Shown here one piece after another: positions 54,658-63,563 of a stretch of 64,000 nt of DNA. Made by a program: the position numbers and the translations under genes. Position 1 is the first letter of the stretch. Every line of letters starts with the position of its first letter. The notes beneath the pieces were generated by a model. That model was not told the origin of the DNA and ran no database searches. It was given only the letters and a program-made list of their open reading frames with translations. The DNA comes from Xanthobacter aminoxidans. Lineage in GTDB: Bacteria; Pseudomonadota; Alphaproteobacteria; Rhizobiales; Xanthobacteraceae. Location of the stretch: contig NZ_JAMJXC010000002.1 in assembly GCF_023571765.1 (NCBI RefSeq), positions 372,001 through 436,000 on the forward strand. The letters are read 5' to 3'.

Positions 54658-56043
54658 ATGGTTTTCGCTTCCGACAGCTTCCTCTTCCTGTTCCTCCCGG
54701 TCTTCCTCATCGTCTATGCGCTGACGCCGGGCATGGCGCGCAATGTCGCCATCCTCGCCTTTTCCTGGCTGTTCTACGCATGGTGGCGGGCGGACTTCCT
54801 GCCGCTCATCGTCTCCATCGCCATCTGGTCGTGGGCGACGGGCCTGTGGATTTCCCGTGCCGAAGGGCGGGCGCGGGGTTGGGCGTTGTTCATCGGCATC
54901 GTCTGGCCGCTCGCGTCGCTGATCTGGTTCAAATACGCCAACATGCTGGTGCATTCGACCGAGGTGCTCACCGCCTCGGTCTGGGGCTGGCCGGACGTGC
55001 TGCTGCCCATCGGCCTGTCCTTCTTCGTGTTCGGCGCCATCTCCTATTCCACCGACGTGTTCCGCGGCACGGTGAAGGCCGAGCCCTCGTTCGTGAACTA
55101 TGCCACCTACCAGTCCATGTTCGGCCACCTCGTGGCGGGCCCGGTGGTGCGCTATGAATGGGTGGCGCAGCGCCTGAAGGAGCGCACCTTCCACCGCGCC
55201 GAATTCATGTTCGGCGTCGAGCGCTTCATGCTCGGCTTCGCCCAGAAGGTGCTGATCGCCGATACGCTCGCGCCCATGGTGGATGCCGGCTACGCCATCG
55301 CCCATCCCACCACGGCGGATGTGCTGCTCTCCGTCACCGGCTACACGCTCCAGCTCTATTTCGACTTCTCCGGCTACAGCGCCATGGCCATCGGCCTCGG
55401 CCTGATGGTGGGGCTGAAATTCCCGGAGAATTTCGACAACCCGTATCTCTCCACCTCGCTGGCCGAATTCTGGCGGCGCTGGCACATCTCCCTGTCGAGC
55501 TGGCTGCGGGACTATCTCTACATTCCCCTGGGCGGCAATCGCGGGTCCACGGGCCGCGTGTCCACCAACCTCCTCATCACCATGGGTCTCGGCGGCCTCT
55601 GGCACGGGGCGAGCTGGACTTTCCTCGTCTGGGGCCTCTGGCATGGGTTCGGGCTCATGGTCGGACGGGTGTGGAAGAATCTCGGCCTGCCGGGAACGGG
55701 GGCGCTTGCGGGGCACGTCCTCACGCTCGCCTTCGTCATGGTCGGCTGGGCGCTGTTCCGCGCGCAGAGCTGGGTCGAGGCGGGGGTGATCTTTTCCGGC
55801 CTCGCCGGTACCAACGGCATCCCGCTGAGCCCGGCCATGGGCGCGGCCATTCGGCCGGTGGAGATCGCGACGGTCGTGCTTGGCATCGGCCTCGTCTATT
55901 TGCCGAAGCTCATGCGCATCGATCCCTCCGCGCCCAATCCCGGCCATTGGCTGCGCGCCTGGACGGCTCTGCCTTTGTTCCTGTTCGCCGTGCTGGTGCT
56001 GCAGGGGCGGATGGTGGTGCCCTTCCTCTATTTCCAGTTCTGA
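54658..56043 (+). CDS. algI: MBOAT O-acyltransferase, AlgI-like
   Basis: A 461-residue multi-pass inner-membrane protein (about 11 helices). MBOAT hallmarks: IGLSFFVFGAISYSTDVFRG near residue 120, FWRRWHISLSSWLRDYLYIPLGGN (near 275) and the catalytic His in GGLWHGASWTFLVWG (near 320). It carries acetyl groups across the membrane for periplasmic polymer acetylation. Ten bases after the algF-like gene, ten before the next. Confidence 0.94.
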   Translation: MVFASDSFLFLFLPVFLIVYALTPGMARNVAILAFSWLFYAWWRADFLPLIVSIAIWSWATGLWISRAEGRARGWALFIGIVWPLASLIWFKYANMLVHSTEVLTASVWGWPDVLLPIGLSFFVFGAISYSTDVFRGTVKAEPSFVNYATYQSMFGHLVAGPVVRYEWVAQRLKERTFHRAEFMFGVERFMLGFAQKVLIADTLAPMVDAGYAIAHPTTADVLLSVTGYTLQLYFDFSGYSAMAIGLGLMVGLKFPENFDNPYLSTSLAEFWRRWHISLSSWLRDYLYIPLGGNRGSTGRVSTNLLITMGLGGLWHGASWTFLVWGLWHGFGLMVGRVWKNLGLPGTGALAGHVLTLAFVMVGWALFRAQSWVEAGVIFSGLAGTNGIPLSPAMGAAIRPVEIATVVLGIGLVYLPKLMRIDPSAPNPGHWLRAWTALPLFLFAVLVLQGRMVVPFLYFQF

Positions 56044-56053
56044 GGGGGGGACG

Positions 56054-57136
56054 ATGCCGCATCTCGCCCGCGCCCTCGCAACCCTCGCCTTCCTGGCGCT
56101 GATGCTGACCGGCCTCGGCTTCGTCGCCGTGCACCTGAAAGGCGAGGAGGCGCGCACGGCGCTCGCGGCGGCGGCCACCCCCGAAAACGTCCTGACCGGC
56201 CGCTTCACCGCGGTGCTCGACAAGCAGATCACCGCGGCACTGCCCAAGCTGACGGGGCTTGAGGATGTGGTCTCCGGCCTCGGCTACAAGGTGCTGGGAG
56301 ATGCCGGTGATCTTGTGCGCGCCGGCTGCCCCGGCTGGCTGTTCTACCGCGAGGAAATGATCGAGACGCCGCAGGCGCGGGCCAATTTCGAAACCCGGCT
56401 GAAGATCGCGGCGAAGATCCGCGACCAGTTCGCGGCGCGAAACGTCGCCCTCGTGGTGCTCCCCGTTCCGGACAAGGCGCTTCTGGCGGCCGATCATCTG
56501 TGCGGCGCCTCGGTCTCCGGCGAGGCGCGCTGGCGGTTTGATGCATGGTGGGCGCAGAGCCGTGCGCTCGGGCTCGATCAAGTGGAGATCGCGCCCGGCT
56601 TCCCCGGCGCAGACGGTTTCCTGCGCACCGACACCCATTGGAACGTCGCCGGCGCGAAGCTCGCCGCCGGGCGGGTGGCAGAGGCGGTGCGCAAGCGCAT
56701 CGGTGCGGGCACGCAGAAGATCACCCTTTCGGAGAGCCCGCCCCAGCCGCGCATGGGCGACCTCATGCGTCTCGCTGGGCTTGAGCGCACCTGGCGCTGG
56801 TCCGGCCCCGAGCCAGACCACGAGCCGGAGGTGTCCGCCTCCATCACCCGCACCGGTGGGCTGCTGGATGACGTACCGGGACCGCAGGTGGTGCTCGCCG
56901 GCTCATCCTTCTCGCGCAATTCCGGCTTCCTCGACTTTCTCCAGACCGCCTCAGGCTATGAGGCGGCACAGAAGAGCCGCGACGGCTCCGGCTTTGCCGG
57001 CCAGCTTCTCCAACTTCTGATGGACGAGCCGCAGATTTTGACTGAAACGCGCCTCGTGGTGTGGGAATTCCCCATGCGGGCGCTCACCCGGCCGCTGACG
57101 GATGTCGAGCGCCGCTTTCTGGGAGATGCGAAATGA
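56054..57136 (+). CDS. AlgJ/AlgX-like SGNH acetyltransferase, copy 1
   Basis: A 360-residue protein anchored by an N-terminal helix (residues 8-28), with the periplasmic SGNH-like domain of the alginate acetyltransferases: PGWLFYREEM (near 98), the Asp/His pair in RTDTHWNVAGAK (near 195) and the nucleophile in VLAGSSFSRNSG (near 283). It probably places acetyl groups on the polymer with AlgI/AlgF. It overlaps copy 2 by ATGA. Confidence 0.88.
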   Translation: MPHLARALATLAFLALMLTGLGFVAVHLKGEEARTALAAAATPENVLTGRFTAVLDKQITAALPKLTGLEDVVSGLGYKVLGDAGDLVRAGCPGWLFYREEMIETPQARANFETRLKIAAKIRDQFAARNVALVVLPVPDKALLAADHLCGASVSGEARWRFDAWWAQSRALGLDQVEIAPGFPGADGFLRTDTHWNVAGAKLAAGRVAEAVRKRIGAGTQKITLSESPPQPRMGDLMRLAGLERTWRWSGPEPDHEPEVSASITRTGGLLDDVPGPQVVLAGSSFSRNSGFLDFLQTASGYEAAQKSRDGSGFAGQLLQLLMDEPQILTETRLVVWEFPMRALTRPLTDVERRFLGDAK

Positions 57137-58149
57137 CGAAGGTCGCCGGTGCTGGACGCGCATTCACCCGCCGCCGCTTCCTGGCTGGAACCATGCTGGC
57201 GGGCGGCCTGCTGGCGGCGGGCATTGCCGGCCTGCCCACCCCGGCGGCGGCGCAGAACAGCGGCATCATCTCGGGCAAGGACGGCTGGTTGTTTCCCGGC
57301 TGGGAGAGCATCACCGTCCTCAACCGCGCCGGCATCACCGCCAACGTCGCGCTGCTGCAGGAGGCAAAGGCGGCGCTTGCGACGCGCAACGTGACGCTGA
57401 TGGTCATGGTCGTGCCCATGAAGGCGCCCTTCTACAAGGAAAAGCTGCCGGACGGGACGACGGTTTCCGCCGACGTCGCCGGCCAGTACGACTTCATCAT
57501 CGACCAGCTGAGGAAGGCCGGCATCGACACCGTGGACCTGCGCCCGGCCTTGAAGTCGGTACAGACGGGCAAGCAGACCAGCTTCTACCGCGCCGATTAC
57601 CACTGGACCTCCTGGGCCTCCGAGGCGGCGGCGGATGCGGTGGCGCAGGCCATCAAGGCGAAGGTCGGCAAGCTCGCCGGCAGCCCGCCCGGCGACAAGC
57701 TTGGCGAATGGGTCACGCAGCGCCATCTCGGTGACCTTGCCCAGCGTTTCCTCACACCGGACCAGCAGAAGCAGATCGGGCCGGACCTCTACACTGTGCG
57801 CACGCCGGCGCCGGCCAAGACCTCGCTAGTGGATTCGGCTCCCGCGCCGGTGCACATCATCGGCAACAGTTTCGTCCAGCCCTATCTCGGCTTCCCGCAG
57901 AAGCTGTCGAACGCCCTCGACCGGCCGGTGTCACTCACCTGGAACCCGGGCAATGTCGGCCCGTGGGCGACCTTCCTGCAATACGTGACCTCGCCCGACT
58001 TCGCGAAGAGCCCGCCGCAGGTGCTGCTCTGGCAGTTCAACGAGGGACCGTTCCACAGCGGCCCGCAGGCGACGGACCAGTGGGACGTGCCCTCCATCAT
58101 GCCGCCCCAGACCTGGCGCGACCGGATGCTGGCAGCGGTTCGCCGATAG
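57133..58149 (+). CDS. AlgJ/AlgX-like SGNH acetyltransferase, copy 2, Tat-type leader
   Basis: A 338-residue paralogue of the previous protein. The leader FTRRRFLAGTMLAGG is of twin-arginine type, so it may be exported folded, unlike copy 1. Catalytic elements: SGKDGWLFPGW (near 55), YRADYHWTSWAS (Asp/His near 155) and HIIGNSFVQPY (Ser near 243). Two related transferases in one operon parallel AlgJ and AlgX in alginate systems. Confidence 0.87.
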   Translation: MTKVAGAGRAFTRRRFLAGTMLAGGLLAAGIAGLPTPAAAQNSGIISGKDGWLFPGWESITVLNRAGITANVALLQEAKAALATRNVTLMVMVVPMKAPFYKEKLPDGTTVSADVAGQYDFIIDQLRKAGIDTVDLRPALKSVQTGKQTSFYRADYHWTSWASEAAADAVAQAIKAKVGKLAGSPPGDKLGEWVTQRHLGDLAQRFLTPDQQKQIGPDLYTVRTPAPAKTSLVDSAPAPVHIIGNSFVQPYLGFPQKLSNALDRPVSLTWNPGNVGPWATFLQYVTSPDFAKSPPQVLLWQFNEGPFHSGPQATDQWDVPSIMPPQTWRDRMLAAVRR

Positions 58150-58298
58150 AGATTTCGTTAAGGTCTCCTGCCGAAGTGTTAACGGCGCGCGAGGAACGCC
58201 TCCTCGCGCGCCGTTTTCGTTTACGCTTTGGCAACAAACGCGCCATCAAAGTAAATGATCCCTTTACGGCATCTGATTATTAACCCTGCCTGTTAAGG

Positions 58299-58313
58299 TT
58301 AACTGCCATTTAA
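58299..58313 (+). promoter_or_regulatory. CtrA-type box upstream of NfrA-like gene
   Basis: TTAA-CTGCCAT-TTAA, an exact TTAA-N7-TTAA, 23 bases before the start codon. The surrounding 58150-58336 stretch is rich in GTTAAGG and TTAAC words (58155, 58190, 58280, 58293). It could place nfrA-like transcription under the cell-cycle regulator CtrA; being so close to the ATG it may repress rather than activate. Confidence 0.5.
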
Positions 58314-58336
58314 GTAATCGATGCCAAGGTGGCCCC

Positions 58337-61300
58337 ATGACCACCGCCATTCACTTCCGCACCTCCCCTGCGCTCACCCTCGACCGGGATCGGAAGAGGC
58401 TCCTGCGCGACATCGCTCTCGGCCACGTGCTGGCGACATCGATCGCGGCGCTGACGCTCGCGGCGGGACCGGCATGGGCGCAGTCGCCCCAGCCGTCGCA
58501 AGCACCGCAGACCCAGCAAGCGCCGCAGGCCCAGCCAGTGCCGCAGGCTCAGCAGGCGCCGCAGACCCGGCAAGCCACTCCGGCGCCGCAGCCGCCGGAA
58601 CTGACCGGAGCGGCGTGGGCGGCAGCGGATCGCGCCTATGCGGCCCAACGCGAGAAGAGATATGCGGACGTTGTGACCAATGCCCGCGAGGCGCTCAAGC
58701 TGCGCCCCGACGTGCCGCGGCTCTGGCTGCTGCTGATGGATGCGCTGGATGCCCAGGGCAAGACCGCCGAAGCGGTCGTCGCCGGCAACGCGGCCATCGC
58801 CGCCGGCATCACCGACCAGGCGCTCACGGCCCGGGTTCGCGCGCAGAGCCGCGTGCTGGCGCAGGAGCCCTCTGTCGCCGCGAACAAGGCGCTGGAGGCA
58901 TCCAATCCGAAGGCCGCCATCGAGCAGGCCCGCAAGGCCGTCGCGCTGGTGCCCGACGACCTCAGCTATCGCGTGCTGCTCGTCTACACGCTGCTCGCCG
59001 ATGGCCAGCTGGAGGCGGCCGACAAGGCGGCGAGCGAAGCCATCCAGGTGGATCCGCAGTCTTTCCTGCCGCGCACGCTGCGCGGCTATGTCCGGCTGCG
59101 CCTCGGCAAGGTGGCGGAGGCGGAACAGGATTTCGACACGGCATTGAAGGACGAGGTGCTCACCGGGCCCACCGCCCACGATGCGCGCCTCGTGATGGCG
59201 GATGCCGCCATCGCCGCCGGCCACCCCCAGCGGGCGATCAAGCTTCTGGAACCGGTGGAGCCCGATGCGGCGGTGCAGGCGCGCCTGCGTGTCGCCCGCG
59301 CGCAGGAGCGCAATCCGAAGATCGTTCCCGCCAACGCCACCCAGACGCTGCCGGTGCCGTTCCAGAAGTGCACCGACACGCCCTATGGCCCGTCCTGCAG
59401 CCTCATCCCGGCGACCACGCCGCCCGGGGGCGGGGTCAGCGACACCCCCGGCTACGATGCCGCGCTCGAAGCCTTCGGCGCCTATCGCGAGGGTAATGAC
59501 AACCTCTCCGAGGCGCGGATCCGGGAAGCGCTGAAGGAAAATCCGGGCAATGCCCAGTGGCGGCGCCTGCTGATCGATTCGCTCGATCGCTCCAAGAAGT
59601 ACAAGGAGCTGGACGTCGCCATCCGCGACGCCATCAGCCAGGGCGACAACGACCCCTCCCTGATCGCCCTGCGCGCGGCCAACGACAAGCGCCTCGCCGA
59701 GCCGATGGCCGTGCAGGCCATCAAGGACATCGGCCGCGGCAAGGCCTCGACCGCCGTCACCTCGGCGCGGCAGGCGGTGGAGCGGGCGCCGGACGCGCTC
59801 ATCTTCCGCATCGTCCTCATCGATGCGCTGATGGCCGCCGGCCAGTTCAAGGACGCGGAGACGGCGGCCTCGGGCGCCGTCGCGGACAATCCGAACGAGC
59901 CACTGCCCCACATCCTGCGCGCGTGGCTGCTGCAGAAGACCGGCCAGCGCGACGAGGCGGCGCGCGAATTCGACACCGTGCTCAACAGCAACCTGCTGAC
60001 CGACCTCGAGGAGCTGAACTACCGGCTCATCGCCGCGAACGCCGCCATGGCGGCCGGCAAGCCCGAGGAGGCGCTGAAGGCGCTCGAAGCCCTCGACGCC
60101 GACAAGAACAAGGAGGTCGGCGTCCTGCGCAAGCAGGCGGAGGCGCAGGTGAAGGCGCCGAACGCGACCAAGCCGTCCCTCCAGCAGCCCGCCGTGCTGT
60201 GCCAGCCGACCAGCTACGGCGTCATCTGCTCGGTGTTCGCCAATCCGCAGATGCAGGCGCCGGGCGTCGCCGGCCTCAATCCGGGCTCCCCCGGCTATGC
60301 CGCCGCCAGTGCCGCCTATGCCGCGTTCGGCCGCAAGGACTATGCGACCGCCATCGCCGAGGCGCGCCGCGCGGTGAATGCCGAGCCCGGCAACCGCAAT
60401 TACCAGACCCTGCTCCTCAACGCCCTGTCGTCGGCCGGCCGCTACGGCGAGGCCGAGGCGGTGGCGAGCCGGCTGCTCGCGACAAGCCCGCGCGATGCCA
60501 CCCTGCTGGTGCAGCGGGCCAACCTGCGCATGCAGGCCAAGGACTTCTCCGGTGCCGTCGCCGACTACAAGGCGGCGCTGGGCTCCCCCAATCTGCCGCC
60601 GGCCCAGGTGCGCATCGTGCGCCTCGGCCTCGCCGACGCGGCGCTGTCCGCCAAGCAGCCGGAAATCGCGATCTGGGCGCTTGAGCCCTACGCCAACGAG
60701 GACAGCTACGAAGTCCAGGCGCGCATCGGCTTCGCCTCCCTCGCACTCGACGACAAGGAAGGGGCGCTCGCGGCCTTCACCCGGGCCGCGGCCCGGGCGC
60801 GCACCCCGCAGGAACGGATGGCGATGCTCTCCGCCCGCATCGGCGTGCTGTCCCAGCTCGGCCGCAAGGACGAGGCGCGCGCGCTGTTCCAGAACGCCTA
60901 CAACAGCGGTGCCCTGCGCGGCCTGAAGGCGGTGGACCTCGCGGTGCTGGCGAGCCAGGCGGGCGAGGACGAGCTTGCCTACGAATATTTCTCCGAGGCG
61001 AACAGCCGCTGGCGGCTGCGCGGCACCAACCTCATCAATGCCGCCTACAATGCCCGCCGCACCTATCACAATGCGGAGGCGGTCGATTACTTCAAGTCGG
61101 CCATCGACGAGGCGCGCGAAGGCAAGCTTCAGCTGGACCCGCAATATCTCTTCGGCCTGAGGCGCGAGGTGGCCGAGCTGACGCGCACCTGGGGCGCCTA
61201 CGCTTCGGTGAGCTACGGCCCGGTGGGCGTGGCGCCCGGTTCCTTTCTCGTTCCGCAGACCTCGAACGGCTCCAACCACACGGTGGGTGCCGGCGGCGAA

Positions 61301-61921
61301 ATCTACTGGCGCCCGCCGGGGATCGGCTATCGCGACGGCTCGATCTTCGAGCTGTTCGTGCGTGGCTTCGGCACGGTCTATGCGGACAATGGGGGGGCCA
61401 CCGGCTTCGACACCATCCAGGGCTCCGTCGGTGCACGCTGGAAGCCGTTCTCGACCGAGAACCTGGTGTTTGAAATCTCCTATCTCTTCCCGGTCGGCCA
61501 GTATTCCCGCAACGATCTGCTGCTCCGCGCCGCCTATTCCAAGGCTGAGGGCACCGATCTTCGGGTCGACGTGGACAATTGGCGGGCCTGGCAGATCTAT
61601 GCGGACTACAATTACTTCGTGAGCCTGCCGGAGACGGTGGCCACCTTCGAAGGGCGCTACGGCCAGGCCTTCCGGATGGACGCCATCTCCGACCATCTGG
61701 TGCTGTGGCCCTACCTCGCCATCGGCGGCGGCTACGACACCGCCTATGCGACGCCGTTCGCCATGGGCATCGGTCCGGGCATCACCGCCCGCTACTGGTT
61801 CAACGAGGACGAATACACCGCTCCGCGCTCCTACCTCGACTTCACGCTCCAGTATCGCTGGAAGCTTGCGGGCGACGACCGGGCCCAGGGCATCTTCGCC
61901 GGCGCCTTCCTCTCCTACTGA
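58337..61921 (+). CDS. NfrA-like TPR / outer-membrane beta-barrel protein
   Basis: A 1194-residue exported protein. After a signal peptide (ends near WAQSPQ) and a Gln/Pro/Ala linker come TPR arrays, then a C-terminal barrel region (about 945-1194) rich in aromatic beta-strands ending GIFAGAFLSY, with the terminal aromatic expected of outer-membrane proteins. This is the NfrA layout (phage N4 adsorption protein A). Two TPR blocks of about 277 residues are tandem repeats, each closing with a cysteine loop: CTDTPYGPSC (residue 345) and CQPTSYGVIC (residue 622). BcsC and PgaA use the same plan to export polysaccharide, so export of the polymer acetylated by the preceding genes is a fair guess. 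Confidence 0.85.
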   Translation: MTTAIHFRTSPALTLDRDRKRLLRDIALGHVLATSIAALTLAAGPAWAQSPQPSQAPQTQQAPQAQPVPQAQQAPQTRQATPAPQPPELTGAAWAAADRAYAAQREKRYADVVTNAREALKLRPDVPRLWLLLMDALDAQGKTAEAVVAGNAAIAAGITDQALTARVRAQSRVLAQEPSVAANKALEASNPKAAIEQARKAVALVPDDLSYRVLLVYTLLADGQLEAADKAASEAIQVDPQSFLPRTLRGYVRLRLGKVAEAEQDFDTALKDEVLTGPTAHDARLVMADAAIAAGHPQRAIKLLEPVEPDAAVQARLRVARAQERNPKIVPANATQTLPVPFQKCTDTPYGPSCSLIPATTPPGGGVSDTPGYDAALEAFGAYREGNDNLSEARIREALKENPGNAQWRRLLIDSLDRSKKYKELDVAIRDAISQGDNDPSLIALRAANDKRLAEPMAVQAIKDIGRGKASTAVTSARQAVERAPDALIFRIVLIDALMAAGQFKDAETAASGAVADNPNEPLPHILRAWLLQKTGQRDEAAREFDTVLNSNLLTDLEELNYRLIAANAAMAAGKPEEALKALEALDADKNKEVGVLRKQAEAQVKAPNATKPSLQQPAVLCQPTSYGVICSVFANPQMQAPGVAGLNPGSPGYAAASAAYAAFGRKDYATAIAEARRAVNAEPGNRNYQTLLLNALSSAGRYGEAEAVASRLLATSPRDATLLVQRANLRMQAKDFSGAVADYKAALGSPNLPPAQVRIVRLGLADAALSAKQPEIAIWALEPYANEDSYEVQARIGFASLALDDKEGALAAFTRAAARARTPQERMAMLSARIGVLSQLGRKDEARALFQNAYNSGALRGLKAVDLAVLASQAGEDELAYEYFSEANSRWRLRGTNLINAAYNARRTYHNAEAVDYFKSAIDEAREGKLQLDPQYLFGLRREVAELTRTWGAYASVSYGPVGVAPGSFLVPQTSNGSNHTVGAGGEIYWRPPGIGYRDGSIFELFVRGFGTVYADNGGATGFDTIQGSVGARWKPFSTENLVFEISYLFPVGQYSRNDLLLRAAYSKAEGTDLRVDVDNWRAWQIYADYNYFVSLPETVATFEGRYGQAFRMDAISDHLVLWPYLAIGGGYDTAYATPFAMGIGPGITARYWFNEDEYTAPRSYLDFTLQYRWKLAGDDRAQGIFAGAFLSY

Positions 61922-61958
61922 GCGGAGAGACAGAACAAGCGCCTGAGGGAACAAGGGC

Positions 61959-61972
61959 TTGCGCCACATCAA
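61959..61972 (+). promoter_or_regulatory. FixK/Fnr-type box upstream of hemN
   Basis: TTGC-GCCACA-TCAA fits the FixK2 consensus TTG(A/C)-N6-(T/G)CAA. If it acts from -41.5 the start point is about 62007, right at the second hemN ATG (62008). Confidence 0.5.
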
Positions 61973-61995
61973 GGCGCAGGCCGGCAGCCGGCGGC

Positions 61996-63402
61996 ATGGT
62001 CGCCGGCATGACCTGCCCCGATATCACCTGCCCCGATACGAACACCCTTCTCGCCCGCTACGGGCAGCCGGTGCCGCGCTACACCAGCTACCCCACCGCG
62101 CCGCACTTCTCCCCGGAGGTCGATGCCGCGACCTATGCCCGCTGGCTCAAGGAGCTGCGGCCGGACGGCACGGTCTCGGTCTACATCCACGTTCCGTTCT
62201 GCGCCGAGCTTTGCCTCTATTGCGGCTGCCAGACCGCGGTGGCGCGCAGCCGCACGCCGGTGAAGGCCTATGCCGACCGGCTCGTGGACGAGATCGGCCT
62301 TGTCGCCCGCCACCTGCCGGGACGGATGAAGCTGAGCCACCTCCATTTCGGCGGCGGCACGCCCACCATGCTGGCGGATGAGGACTTCGCCGCGATCATG
62401 CTGGCGCTGCGCGATGTCTTCGCCTTCGCCGACGATGCCGAGATCGCCATCGAGATCGACCCGCGGGTGATGGATGCCGACAAGGTGGCGGTGCTCTCCC
62501 GCGAGGGCTTCAACCGGGCCAGCCTCGGCGTGCAGGATTTCGACCCGAAGGTGCAGGAGGCCATCGGCCGCCACCAGTCGCTGGAGGAGACGCGGGCGGT
62601 CGCCGACGCGCTCCGGGCGGCGGGCATCTGCGCGCTGAACCTCGATCTCATGTACGGCCTGCCGCATCAGGATCAGGCGTCCGTGCGGCGCACGGTGGAA
62701 GCGGCACTGGCGCTCGACGCCGACCGCATCGCCGTGTTCGGCTACGCCCATGTGCCGTGGATGAAGAAGCATCAGGCGCTGATCCCTGAGCACGCCTTGC
62801 CCGGCCCCGCCGAGCGCCTCGCACAGGCGGAGCTGGTGGCCGACATCCTCGCGGGCCACGGCTATCGGGCGGTGGGGCTGGACCATTTCGCCAAGGCGAA
62901 CGACCCCATGGCCCAGCGCGCGGCAGACGGCTCGCTCAAGCGCAACTTCCAGGGCTACACCACGGACGACGCGCCGGTGCTGATCGGCTTCGGCGCGTCG
63001 GCCATCGGCGCCCTGCCCCAGGGCTACGTGCAGAATCTCGCCGCCACGCCCCAGTGGCACAAGGGGGTGGAGGCCGGCGCGCTGCCCATCGCCCGCGGCA
63101 TCGCGGTGAGCGACGAGGACCGGCTGCGGCGCCATGTCATCGAGCGCCTCATGTGCGACCTCGCGGTCGATCTCGACGACGCCTGCAGGAGCTTCGGCTT
63201 CCCGCCGGAGACGTTCGCGGACGAGATCGAGGCGCTGAAGCCCCTGATCACCGACGGGCTGGCGGTGCAGCGCGGCGCCGTGGTGGAAGTGCCGGAGGCG
63301 GCGCGCCCGTTCACCCGGGTGGTGTGCGCCGTGTTCGACGCGCGCCTGGTGGCGAGCCGGGCGGCGGCGCCGGAAAAGAAGCGGCACGCCGCCGCCGTCT
63401 AA
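61996..63402 (+). CDS. hemN: Oxygen-independent coproporphyrinogen III dehydrogenase
   Basis: Radical-SAM enzyme that converts coproporphyrinogen III to protoporphyrinogen IX when oxygen is low. The 468-residue protein has PRYTSYPTAPHF, the [4Fe-4S] motif CAELCLYCGC (C-x3-C-x2-C-x-C), FGGGTPTML and the GLDHFAKANDPMA segment, followed by the HemN C-terminal domain (FQGYTTDD). ATG 61996 and ATG 62008 (MTCPDITC) are both possible; neither has a good Shine-Dalgarno. Neighbouring a Crp/Fnr gene and having a FixK-type box, it is probably induced in microoxia. Confidence 0.95.
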   Translation: MVAGMTCPDITCPDTNTLLARYGQPVPRYTSYPTAPHFSPEVDAATYARWLKELRPDGTVSVYIHVPFCAELCLYCGCQTAVARSRTPVKAYADRLVDEIGLVARHLPGRMKLSHLHFGGGTPTMLADEDFAAIMLALRDVFAFADDAEIAIEIDPRVMDADKVAVLSREGFNRASLGVQDFDPKVQEAIGRHQSLEETRAVADALRAAGICALNLDLMYGLPHQDQASVRRTVEAALALDADRIAVFGYAHVPWMKKHQALIPEHALPGPAERLAQAELVADILAGHGYRAVGLDHFAKANDPMAQRAADGSLKRNFQGYTTDDAPVLIGFGASAIGALPQGYVQNLAATPQWHKGVEAGALPIARGIAVSDEDRLRRHVIERLMCDLAVDLDDACRSFGFPPETFADEIEALKPLITDGLAVQRGAVVEVPEAARPFTRVVCAVFDARLVASRAAAPEKKRHAAAV

Positions 63403-63411
63403 GCTGAGCTT

Positions 63412-63435
63412 CCCGGCCGAGCCAGCTCGGCCGGG
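63412..63435 (+). terminator. Hairpin after hemN
   Basis: 10-bp perfect stem CCCGGCCGAG / CTCGGCCGGG with a 4-base loop, nine bases after the hemN stop. T-tract absent. Confidence 0.5.
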
Positions 63436-63470
63436 CGCACCAAAGGCCAACACACCGAAACGCACGGGCA

Positions 63471-63511
63471 CAAAAGAAAAGGCCCGCCGAGGCCAGGGGC
63501 CGGAGCGGGCC
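63471..63511 (-). terminator. Rho-independent terminator of the Crp/Fnr-family gene
   Basis: On the minus strand: GGCCCGC / GCGGGCC stem followed by TTTTCTTTTG, about 50 bases past the stop of the regulator gene. Confidence 0.75.
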
Positions 63512-63563
63512 TAAGGGGGAACGCTGCTAATCGGAGAGAGCGCAGCGTGCCGGGGGAAGAACT

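Noticed and set aside
58310-61972. A 1220-residue open frame on the minus strand opposite the NfrA-like gene
   Set aside because: Its composition (His/Gly/Val/Ala/Arg-rich, no recognisable domains) is that of an antisense shadow in GC-rich DNA, and the plus-strand protein has clear TPR and barrel features.
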